Below are positions 1 to 5,586 of a stretch of DNA of 5,586 nt, piece after piece. Position 1 is the stretch's first letter. Each line of letters opens with the position of its first letter. The stretch lies in NCBI GenBank assembly GCA_007130355.1, contig SLSQ01000169.1, forward strand, positions 1 through 5,586, given 5' to 3'. A model generated the notes under the pieces. The model was not told the origin of the DNA. It saw only the letters and a program-made list of their open reading frames with translations, and ran no database searches. The position numbers were made by a program, and so were the translations under genes. Source of the stretch: Trueperaceae bacterium (lineage in GTDB: Bacteria > Deinococcota > Deinococci > Deinococcales > Trueperaceae).

Positions 1-793
1 CGGCGGCGCCCGCGACCAGCGTCACCGGCGGGGTGGGTCCGGTCTGGCCGCGCGCCTGCCGGCTCCGCTCGGCGTGCAGGTCGGTGGCGTACGCCCGGAC
101 CGGTTCGGGCGGCTCGGCCAGCGCCCGCTCGGAGAGCCAGACCAGGCCCAGGCCGGGCGGGAGCAGCAGCCCCTTCTGCGAGCCGGCGACCACCGCGTCG
201 AAGCCCCACGCTTCCGGCCGCAGTTCGGCGACCCCGAGCGAGGTGACGACGTCGACCACGATCCGCGCCTCCGGCGCGACGGCGCGGACGGCCTCCGCTT
301 GCGCGCGCACGTCGTGCAGGACGCCGGTGCTCGTCTCGGAGTGGACCAGCGTCACGGCGGCGACGCCGGAAGCCCCGCCGCCGCCCGCGGTGCGCACGGC
401 GTCGGCGACCGCCTCCGGCGCGACCGGCTCGCCCCACGGCGCGGTCGCCTCCTCCACCGGATGGCCGAGCGCGCGCGCCATCTCGGCCCACCGCTCGCCG
501 AAGCGGCCGGCGTGCGCCGCCACGACGCGCCCGCCCTCCGGCACCGTGGCCCGCAGCGCCGCCTCGAAGGCGGTGGTGCCGCTGCCGGGCACGATCAGCA
601 CGCCCGGGTCGGGCGCGACGCAGGCGAGGCGCGCCAGGTCTTTACGGACGGCGTGCAGCAGCGCCTCGAACGCCTCGGTGCGGTGGTGCAGGGGCGGCCG
701 CGCCAGCGCCTCGAGGACGAACGGCGGCACCTCGACCGGTCCGGGCGCGGCGAGGCGGGCCTTGGGCACGGCGGCCCAGGCCGGCCTGGTCAC
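1..793 (-). CDS. Class V aminotransferase, alanine-glyoxylate / serine-pyruvate type; possible phosphohydroxypyruvate aminotransferase (3' end cut by window edge)
   Basis: This is a PLP-dependent fold-type I aminotransferase, presumably cytoplasmic. I translated the minus strand from the GTG at 793-791; 264 codons are visible with no stop before the left edge (the family is usually about 360-390 residues). Family landmarks in order: APGPVEVPP near residues 16-24, LHHRTEAFEALL at 35-46, the phosphate-binding GSGTTA at 70-75, GRFGERW at 96-102, HSETSTG at 151-157, Asp181 in VVDVVTS (contacts the pyridine nitrogen), and GSQKG with the Schiff-base lysine at Lys207. The TGPTPP stretch near 251-256 corresponds to the family's TPxTP segment. 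The distal arginine that binds the substrate carboxylate lies outside the window. The GTG start overlaps the serA stop as GTGA, and I see no clear Shine-Dalgarno sequence, which suggests translational coupling. A second GTG eight codons in (769-767) would start closer to the conserved PGP and cannot be excluded. The family transaminates serine, alanine or aspartate with glyoxylate or pyruvate. The coupling to serA suggests it makes phosphoserine; that role is inferred. Confidence 0.93.
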   Translation of the reverse strand, partial: MTRPAWAAVPKARLAAPGPVEVPPFVLEALARPPLHHRTEAFEALLHAVRKDLARLACVAPDPGVLIVPGSGTTAFEAALRATVPEGGRVVAAHAGRFGERWAEMARALGHPVEEATAPWGEPVAPEAVADAVRTAGGGGASGVAAVTLVHSETSTGVLHDVRAQAEAVRAVAPEARIVVDVVTSLGVAELRPEAWGFDAVVAGSQKGLLLPPGLGLVWLSERALAEPPEPVRAYATDLHAERSRQARGQTGPTPPVTLVAGAA

Positions 794-2361
794 AGCCGCA
801 CCAGGCGCAGGCTGCGGATGACGTCCGGCATGCCGCGGAGCCGGTCGAGCACCGCTTCCGGCGGGGCGGCGTCCAGCGTCAGCGCGAACAGCGCCACGCC
901 GTCGTCCGCCTCGCGGGACAGCTGCATGCCGACGATGTTCACGCCGGCGTCGCCCAGCACCGTGCCGACCCGCCCGACGGCGCCGGGACGGTCGACGTTC
1001 GTGCAGATCAGCATCGCCTTCTCCGGGGAGACCTCGATCCCGTACCCGTCGATCCCGACGATGCGGGGTCGGCCGCCCAGGATCGTGCCGGCCACGCGCG
1101 TCTCGCCGGCGTCGCTGCGGACGGTGGCCTGCACCCAGGTGGTGTAGCCGCGCCCTCGGGCGGCGGTCGTCTTCGAGACGCGCACGTCCCGTTCGCGCGC
1201 GATGGCGGGGGCGTTGACGTAGTTCGCCGGTTCGCTCAGGATCGGGTCGAGGAACCCCTTGGTGACGGCGGTCGCGATCGGGTCCGGATCGCGCGGGAAG
1301 GTGCCGGCGAACTCGATGGCGAGCTCGCGGGCGCGGCCGACGGACAGCTGCACCGCCACCTTGCCGAGCATCTCGCCCAGCGCCAGGTGCGGCCCGAGCT
1401 CGTCGAGGACCTCCTTCGACAGCGCCGGCGCGTTCACGACGCCGCGCGAGTAGTCGCCGGCCAGGGCGGCCGCGGTGCGCTCGAGGATCTCCGCCCCCAC
1501 CCGCGCCTGCGCTTCGCGCGTGTTCGCGCCCAGGTGCGCCGTGAGCACCAGGTCGTCGCGCCGCAGGAGCGGGTGATCGGGTGCCGGCGGCTCGAGCACG
1601 AACACGTCCAGCCCGGCGGCGAACAGGTGGCCCGACGCGAGCGCCTCGTGCAGCGCTCCCTCGTCGACGATTCCGCCGCGCGCCGCGTTGATCACGATCG
1701 CACCGGCGGGCAGGGCGGACAGTTCGGACGCGCCGATCATGCCCCGGGTCTCCTCCGTGAGCGGGGTGTGCACGGTGAGGGCGTCGCTGCGGGCGAGCAG
1801 CGCGTGCAGGTCGTCGAACAGCTCGACCCGGAGCTCCTCGGCCCGGTGCCGCGTGATGTACGGGTCGTAGGCGGCGACCTCCATGCCGAGCGCCCGGGCG
1901 CGACGCGCCACCAGCGAACCGATCCGGCCGAGGCCGACGATGCCGAGACGGGCGTCCTGGACTTCGCGTCCGAGGAAGGCACGGTCCCAGGTGCCGTCGC
2001 GGATCAGGCGGTCGCTGCGGGCGACGCCGCGGGACGCGGCCAGCAGCAGCGCGATCGCGAGCTCGGCGGCGCTGACGTTGTTCGCCTCGGGCGCGTTGAG
2101 GACGACGATGCCGCGGCGGCTGGCGGCGTCCAGGTCGATGTTGTCGACCCCGACGCCGCCCCGTCCGATGGCGCGCAGCTTCGCCGCCGCCGCGAGCAGG
2201 TCCGCGTCGACCCGAGTCCGGGAGCGGGTGATGAGGCCGTCGTAGTCGCCGATGATGCGCAGCAACTCGTCGCGGCCGATTCCGGCGCGGTCGTGGACCT
2301 CGACGCCGTCGTAGCGGGCGTCCCCGAGCTGCACCTCGTCGGTGACCAGGATCTTCGGCAT
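790..2361 (-). CDS. serA: D-3-phosphoglycerate dehydrogenase, long form with ASB and ACT domains
   Basis: Oxidises 3-phosphoglycerate to 3-phosphohydroxypyruvate with NAD+, the first step of phosphorylated serine synthesis, in the cytoplasm. From the ATG at 2361-2359 (MPKILVTDEV) it is 523 residues, normal for the long form. A substrate-binding lobe (about 1-95 and 285-310) flanks the NAD-binding domain, which has GLGRIG at 143-148 followed by the acidic Asp166 of AAYDPY. The catalytic residues by family pattern are Arg228 (NAARGGIVDE), Glu257 (DVFVLEPP) and His276 (TAHLGANT, where most relatives have TPHLGAST). An intervening allosteric (ASB) domain covers about 312-445, and a C-terminal ACT domain about 450-523 (CTNVDRPGAVGRVG, DAGVNIVGMQL). 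In this family the ACT domain commonly mediates feedback by serine. Start choice: an ATG two codons earlier (2367-2365) is equally good by homology. I chose 2361 because it lies 8 bases after a TATCCT box with no Shine-Dalgarno, fitting leaderless initiation. The frame stays open to a GTG at 2481, adding an Arg/Pro-rich, repeat-derived 40 residues that I consider non-coding. The stop overlaps the next gene by 4 bases. Confidence 0.96.
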   Translation of the reverse strand: MPKILVTDEVQLGDARYDGVEVHDRAGIGRDELLRIIGDYDGLITRSRTRVDADLLAAAAKLRAIGRGGVGVDNIDLDAASRRGIVVLNAPEANNVSAAELAIALLLAASRGVARSDRLIRDGTWDRAFLGREVQDARLGIVGLGRIGSLVARRARALGMEVAAYDPYITRHRAEELRVELFDDLHALLARSDALTVHTPLTEETRGMIGASELSALPAGAIVINAARGGIVDEGALHEALASGHLFAAGLDVFVLEPPAPDHPLLRRDDLVLTAHLGANTREAQARVGAEILERTAAALAGDYSRGVVNAPALSKEVLDELGPHLALGEMLGKVAVQLSVGRARELAIEFAGTFPRDPDPIATAVTKGFLDPILSEPANYVNAPAIARERDVRVSKTTAARGRGYTTWVQATVRSDAGETRVAGTILGGRPRIVGIDGYGIEVSPEKAMLICTNVDRPGAVGRVGTVLGDAGVNIVGMQLSREADDGVALFALTLDAAPPEAVLDRLRGMPDVIRSLRLVRL

Positions 2362-2368
2362 GGTCATG

Positions 2369-2379
2369 GAGGATAGCAG
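2369..2379 (-). promoter_or_regulatory. Probable extended -10 promoter element of serA
   Basis: On the minus strand the sequence is CTGCTATCCTC. The hexamer TATCCT (2375-2370) matches TAnnnT and is preceded by TGC, giving the extended -10 form TGnTATnnT. It sits 2 bases before the first possible serA ATG and 8 before the second, so a transcript from here would have essentially no leader. There is no purine-rich Shine-Dalgarno; the bases just before the ATG read TCCTCC, the reverse of what is needed. No convincing -35 (TTGACA-like) hexamer is present 16-18 bases upstream, which extended -10 promoters can do without. The same 11-mer with one mismatch precedes the lipoprotein gene, which strengthens the call. 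Confidence 0.55.
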
Positions 2380-2384
2380 GCGTC

Positions 2385-2402
2385 CGGGCCGGGAACGGCC
2401 CG
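2385..2402. other. Short GC-only inverted repeat upstream of serA
   Basis: CGGGCC (2385-2390) and GGCCCG (2397-2402) are perfect 6-base inverted arms around a 6-base loop (GGGAAC). The structure lies just upstream of the proposed serA -10 element, about where a -35 region would sit. On the minus strand no T-tract follows, so it does not look like an intrinsic terminator. It could be an operator half-site pair, a weak hairpin in a read-through transcript, or chance in GC-rich DNA. Confidence 0.3.
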
Positions 2403-2444
2403 TGGGTCCGAAGGGTCGACCGGGACGCGGTCGCTCCGCGCGCG

Positions 2445-2508
2445 CCGGGCGCTCGGGGCGCACCGGGCGGTCGGGACGCACCGGGCGCTCGGGGAACGCC
2501 GGGCGCCG
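2445..2508. repeat. 18-bp tandem repeat, about 3.5 copies, in the lipoprotein-serA spacer
   Basis: Three consecutive 18-base units begin at 2445, 2463 and 2481, followed by a partial unit from 2499 to 2508. Each unit starts CCGGGCG and continues with a TCGGGGC-like or TCGGGAC-like core (plus strand); units 1 and 2 differ at only two positions, and unit 3 diverges mainly in its last few bases. The array fills most of the spacer next to the lipoprotein stop codon. Because 18 is a multiple of three, the minus strand can be read in the serA frame as RPDRPV / RPERPA-type hexapeptides, which explains the apparent N-terminal extension of serA. I see no clear T-tract or terminator within it. Confidence 0.75.
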
Positions 2509-2509
2509 C

Positions 2510-3448
2510 TCAGCGGGCGTGCACGAAACCGTCGAAGGTCAGGCCGCCCGGGACGGGGAACGACTCGACCCCGAGCACGTCCATCGCCAGTTCGCCGCGC
2601 ACCTCGAAGTCGGTCGGGGTGCCGGCGAGCGCCTGGTTCAGCGCCCGCAGGCCGGCCGGTTCGAGCCGCGCCCGATCGGGGTAGAAGAGCAGCTCGAGGC
2701 GGCGTTCGGCGCCGGCCGGGACCGGGACCGGACCGACGTCCAGGCGCGCGACCTCGACCCCGCCCATGCGCAGCGCCACGTCCTTTCCGGTCAGCAGGTA
2801 ACCGATCTCGCCCGGGTTCGAGACGCCCGCCGAGATCTGCAGCACCGGCACGCCGGGCCGCAGTTCGAAGGCGCGGCTCGACTCGAAGTCGTGCCGCACC
2901 CGGGGCGGGGCGACCGTCTCGCGCGGCAGGATCGTGCCGGACAGGAGCGTGCCGTCGCGCACGTCGAAGGCGTGGCCCCCGGCCGAGAAGCGCATCGTTC
3001 CCTCGATCCGGTACGGGAGCGGCTCGCCGGTGAAGGCACGGGCTACGGCGGCGAGCAGCGGACGCCGCGGCGGCAGGGCCGCGTCGACCGGGAAAAGCAG
3101 CGGCGCGGTGCCGCCGTCCGGCTCCAGGAACGCCCCCGGCTCGAGCGCCCCCTCCGCCACCGTGGCGTCGTTCAGCACCACGCGGTAGTCGACGCGGTCG
3201 AGCCGCACGCCGAACGGGTTGTCGTTGCGGGCCAGGGCGCCGACCTGGAGCTGAAGCCGTTCGCCGGCACCGGGCGGATCGAACCGCTCGATCCGGGTCC
3301 GTCCGTCGATCGCGTCGAGGGTGAGCGGCTCGACCTCGCCGAGCGGCACGGTGCGCACGTCGGCGCCGGGCACGCACGCGGCCACGAGCGCGACGAGGGC
3401 GACGAGGAGCGCGGCGGGGGCGAGGGTCGAACGGCGGGGGCCGGGCAC
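2510..3448 (-). CDS. Predicted lipoprotein with two LEA-2 / WHy-type domains
   Basis: A 312-residue protein starting at GTG 3448-3446. The N-terminus has arginines at 5-6, a hydrophobic stretch (about 9-22) and the lipobox VAAC with the acylated cysteine at Cys25, so it should be an exported, membrane-anchored lipoprotein. The rest is mostly beta-type sequence in two similar halves. The first (about 45-155) carries the asparagine-proline signature RNDNPFGVRLDRVDYRV (74-90) and ends with YRIEGTM (146-152). The second (about 185-311) carries SNPGEIGYLLTGKDVALRM (210-228) and ends with FEVRGEL (281-287). The N-P signature followed by an amphipathic strand is typical of LEA-14/WHy (water stress and hypersensitive response) domains. 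Such proteins have been linked to desiccation or cold protection and sometimes act as structural envelope lipoproteins; no enzymatic residues are evident. It follows recG by 30 bases but seems to have its own promoter. The fold assignment is from sequence pattern only; the physiological role is unknown. Confidence 0.87.
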   Translation of the reverse strand: MPGPRRSTLAPAALLVALVALVAACVPGADVRTVPLGEVEPLTLDAIDGRTRIERFDPPGAGERLQLQVGALARNDNPFGVRLDRVDYRVVLNDATVAEGALEPGAFLEPDGGTAPLLFPVDAALPPRRPLLAAVARAFTGEPLPYRIEGTMRFSAGGHAFDVRDGTLLSGTILPRETVAPPRVRHDFESSRAFELRPGVPVLQISAGVSNPGEIGYLLTGKDVALRMGGVEVARLDVGPVPVPAGAERRLELLFYPDRARLEPAGLRALNQALAGTPTDFEVRGELAMDVLGVESFPVPGGLTFDGFVHAR

Positions 3449-3453
3449 GGGGC

Positions 3454-3464
3454 GAGCATAGCAG
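3454..3464 (-). promoter_or_regulatory. Probable extended -10 promoter element of the lipoprotein gene
   Basis: On the minus strand the sequence is CTGCTATGCTC, with TATGCT at 3460-3455 preceded by TGC (extended -10, TGnTATnnT). Six bases (CGCCCC) separate the hexamer from the GTG start at 3448, the normal distance from a -10 box to +1, so the predicted transcript would begin at or next to the start codon. There is no Shine-Dalgarno sequence. The best -35-like match (CTGAGC, three of six bases, 16 bases upstream) overlaps the recG stop codon and is weak. The element is one of the few AT-containing patches in the 30-base gap after recG and is nearly identical to the one before serA. Confidence 0.6.
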
Positions 3465-3478
3465 CGGCCCGCGTCCGC

Positions 3479-5586
3479 TCAGATCACCTGACGCACTCCG
3501 AGCGCGCGGACCCGGCGCTCGAGCTCCCGCCGCAACCGCTCCGCCCACGGCGCGCGGAGGTCGGGATCAGCGTCCAGCACCGTCTCCGCCAGCGTCCGGG
3601 CGCGTTCGATCAGGTCGCCGTCGCGCAGCAGGTCGCCGAGCTCCAGATCGGGCAGGCCGGACTGCCGGGTGCCGCGCAGTTCGCCCGGACCGCGCAGCTC
3701 GAGGTCCTTCTCGGCGATCAGGAACCCGTCGGTGTGCTGCACGATCACCTGCAACCGGCGCTGCGTCGCCCGCGAGCGATCGCCCACGATCAGCACGCAG
3801 CGGCTCTCCTGGGCCCCGCGACCGACCCGCCCGCGCAGCTGGTGCAGCTGCGCCAAGCCGAACCGTTCGGCGTTCTCGATCACCATCGCGGTGGCGTTGG
3901 GCACGTCGACGCCGACCTCGATCACGGTCGTGGCGACGAGCAGGTCGGCGCCCCGGTCGCGGAAGCGCCGGACCACCTCCTCCTTCTCCTCCGGCCTCAT
4001 GCGGCCGTGCAACAGGTCGATCCGTACGTCGTCCGGGAGCATCGCGCGCAGGTCCTCCGCCATCTCGGTGGCCGACACGATCTCCTGCATCGTCTCCGCC
4101 TCGCTCCGTTCGATCAACGGCGCGACCACGAACGCCTGCCGGCCGGCGCGGATCTCCTCGACCACTTCACGGTAGACGCGCGGACGCTGCTTCGCCTGCA
4201 CCAGCTCGGTCCGGATCGGCGTGCGGCCGGGCGGCAACTCGTCGAGGACGGTGAGGTCGAGGTCGCCGTACGCCGTCAGCGCCAGCGAGCGCGGGATCGG
4301 GGTGGCGGACATCACCAGCGCGTCCGGCAGCTCGCGCAGCAGGGCGCGGCGCTGGTCGACCCCGAAGCGGTGCTCCTCGTCGACCACGGCGAGCCCCAGG
4401 TCGCGGAACGCCACGTCCTCCTGGATCAGCGCGTGGGTGCCGACCGCCAGGTCGACCCCGCCGCTCGCGAGGCGGGCGCGGATCTCCGACCGTTCGCGTT
4501 CGCCCCGGCCGCCGATCAGCAGGTCGGACCGGACGCCGAGCGGGTGCAGCAGCTCCCGGAAGGTCGCGAAGTGCTGCCGGGCGAGGACCTCGGTCGGCGC
4601 CATGACCGCCACCTGTCGGCCGGAGCGCACCACCAGCCAGGCCGCCGCGGCGGCGACCGCCGTCTTTCCGGAGCCGACGTCGCCCTGCAGCAGGCGCGCC
4701 ATCTGACGCGGGGCGCGCAGGTCGGTCACGATCTCGTCGATCGCGCGGCGCTGCGCGCCGGTGAGGTCGAACGGAAGTTCGCGCGCGAAGCGGTCCAGCT
4801 CGGCCGGGTCGACCTCGAGGGCGCGCCCGCCGGCCCCGGCCCGCCGCGTCCGCAGCATCCGCAGCTCGAGGAACAGGAACTCGTCGAACCGCAGGCGGCG
4901 GAGCGCCGCTGCCAACGCCTCCTCGTCGTCGGGCAGGTGCACCTGACGCAGCGCCCGGTCCAGCGGGATCAGTCCCTCGCGCCGTACGACCGAGCGCGGC
5001 AGGTGGTCGGGCACGGTCGGCAGCGCCTGCATCAGGGCGTGGACCGCCCGGCGCAGGTAGTCCTGGCTGGTGCCGCGCGGCACCGCGTAGAGCCCGACGA
5101 TCCGATCGGTCGAGAGGCGCTCGTCCCCTTCGACCAGCTCGTGGTGCGTCACGTGCAGTTCGGTGCGGCCGCCTCGGTCCTTGACCCGGCCCCCGGCGAT
5201 GATCGTGCGGCCGGGGAACAGTTGTTCCTCGAGCCACGGCTGGTTGAACCAGACCAGCGTCGTCCGGTCGCCACGGGCGTCGCGGACGAAGGCGCGCAAC
5301 ACGTGCAGGCCCCGTCCGCTGCGCGCCCCCTTGCGGCCGAGGACGGTGCCGAGGACCGTGGCGGCGTCGCGACCTGCGAGGGAGGCGAAGTCGGGCAGGG
5401 CCCTCCGGTCCTCGTAGCGGCGCGGCCAGGCGTGCGCCAGGTCGCGGTGCGTCACGATCCCGATCTCGCGCAGGCGCCGGGGGGCCTGCGGCGCCAGCGG
5501 GACGCGGGCGTCGCCCAGTTCGGCGTCGAGGATCGCCTCGGCGGCGCCGGCTCCGCCCGCCGCCGGCCCGGGGGCGCCGCCCGGTC
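3479..5586 (-). CDS. recG: ATP-dependent DNA helicase RecG (5' end cut by window edge)
   Basis: A superfamily 2 translocase that reverses stalled forks and migrates branched DNA; cytoplasmic. The frame is open to the right edge, giving 701 visible residues. The GTG at 5455 is not the start, because conserved wedge sequence (VPLAPQAPRRLREIGI, then THRDLAHAWPRRYEDR) begins upstream of it and is preceded by an Ala/Gly-rich stretch like a linker from a further N-terminal region. The OB-fold wedge follows, including WFNQPWLEEQLFPG. Helicase motifs: Walker A GDVGSGKT (4684-4661), Ia MAPTEVLARQHF, motif II DEEHRFGV (DEEH at 4381-4370), motif III SATPIP (4309-4292), motif V VIEVGVDVPNA, and motif VI QLRGRVGR (3841-3818). 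The C-terminal TRG-type region is present (TDGFLIAEKDLELRGPGELRGTRQSG), and the stop is at 3479-3481. Oddities: motif II is DEEH where RecG normally has DEQH, and the usual PGVGPK-type wedge motif is replaced by APQAPR. It is complete and apparently functional over the visible part. Confidence 0.97.
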   Translation of the reverse strand, partial: PGGAPGPAAGGAGAAEAILDAELGDARVPLAPQAPRRLREIGIVTHRDLAHAWPRRYEDRRALPDFASLAGRDAATVLGTVLGRKGARSGRGLHVLRAFVRDARGDRTTLVWFNQPWLEEQLFPGRTIIAGGRVKDRGGRTELHVTHHELVEGDERLSTDRIVGLYAVPRGTSQDYLRRAVHALMQALPTVPDHLPRSVVRREGLIPLDRALRQVHLPDDEEALAAALRRLRFDEFLFLELRMLRTRRAGAGGRALEVDPAELDRFARELPFDLTGAQRRAIDEIVTDLRAPRQMARLLQGDVGSGKTAVAAAAAWLVVRSGRQVAVMAPTEVLARQHFATFRELLHPLGVRSDLLIGGRGERERSEIRARLASGGVDLAVGTHALIQEDVAFRDLGLAVVDEEHRFGVDQRRALLRELPDALVMSATPIPRSLALTAYGDLDLTVLDELPPGRTPIRTELVQAKQRPRVYREVVEEIRAGRQAFVVAPLIERSEAETMQEIVSATEMAEDLRAMLPDDVRIDLLHGRMRPEEKEEVVRRFRDRGADLLVATTVIEVGVDVPNATAMVIENAERFGLAQLHQLRGRVGRGAQESRCVLIVGDRSRATQRRLQVIVQHTDGFLIAEKDLELRGPGELRGTRQSGLPDLELGDLLRDGDLIERARTLAETVLDADPDLRAPWAERLRRELERRVRALGVRQVI

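Noticed and set aside
74..1147. Long open frame on the plus strand (357 codons) antisense to the aminotransferase and the end of serA
   Set aside because: It lies opposite two well-conserved enzymes, its translation is Arg/Gly/Ala-rich without any recognisable domain, and such antisense frames are expected where third positions are nearly all G or C.
1387..2376. Long open frame on the plus strand (329 codons) antisense to serA
   Set aside because: It mirrors the serA codons, has low-complexity charged sequence and no family signature; serA on the other strand has full catalytic and ACT motifs.
2385..2402. Intrinsic terminator between the lipoprotein gene and serA
   Set aside because: The hairpin is only 6 bp and no run of T follows on the transcribed strand; no other terminator-like element is visible in the spacer.
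3407..3448. Twin-arginine (Tat) signal on the lipoprotein
   Set aside because: The RRSTLAP segment only loosely resembles the Tat consensus; an ordinary Sec lipoprotein signal explains the sequence as well, so Tat export is not claimed.
2364..3548. 394-codon open frame on the minus strand overlapping the lipoprotein gene in another frame
   Set aside because: Its translation is Arg/Ala/Pro-rich without motifs, whereas the alternative frame gives a signal peptide, lipobox and two related domains.
4167..5237. 356-codon open frame on the minus strand inside recG in another frame
   Set aside because: It is an Arg/Pro-rich out-of-frame reading of recG; all helicase motifs are in the recG frame.
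3479..5455. recG starting at the GTG at 5455
   Set aside because: The frame is open upstream to the window edge and encodes conserved wedge sequence before this codon, so this is an internal valine.

Overview
The window is a GC-rich bacterial segment (judged by eye, roughly 70% G+C or more, with G/C at most third codon positions). It is almost entirely coding, and every supported gene lies on the minus strand. In transcription order, from the right edge leftward, it holds: recG, cut at its 5' end by the window edge; a lipoprotein with two LEA-2/WHy-type domains; serA (D-3-phosphoglycerate dehydrogenase); and a class V aminotransferase of the alanine-glyoxylate/serine-pyruvate type, cut at its 3' end by the left edge. 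I see no rRNA, tRNA, CRISPR array, IS element or phage gene.

Layout: recG ends 30 bases before the lipoprotein start. About 150 bases separate the lipoprotein from serA. This spacer carries an 18-bp tandem repeat, a short GC hairpin and a likely promoter. serA and the aminotransferase overlap by 4 bases (GTGA), so they are very probably co-transcribed and translationally coupled. The lipoprotein and serA are each preceded by almost the same sequence, CTGCTATnCTC. It reads as an extended -10 promoter element (TGnTATnnT) a few bases before the start codon, with no Shine-Dalgarno sequence. That is the pattern expected of leaderless transcripts.

Function: serA and the aminotransferase together could carry out the first two steps of phosphorylated serine synthesis (3-phosphoglycerate to phosphohydroxypyruvate to phosphoserine), with the class V enzyme in place of a canonical SerC. 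RecG is the fork-reversal/branch-migration helicase. The lipoprotein is probably an envelope protein; WHy-domain proteins have been linked to desiccation and cold tolerance. Nothing ties recG functionally to the serine genes beyond shared orientation.

Organism: the combination of high GC, leaderless-type TAnnnT promoters, a WHy-domain lipoprotein, a class V aminotransferase paired with serA, and a RecG with extra N-terminal sequence fits Deinococcota (perhaps a Truepera-like lineage). This is inference only; other high-GC groups such as Actinomycetota or Chloroflexota are not excluded. I see no clearly new system. The most interesting signal is the shared promoter motif, followed by the SerC-like role of the aminotransferase and the repeat-bearing spacer.
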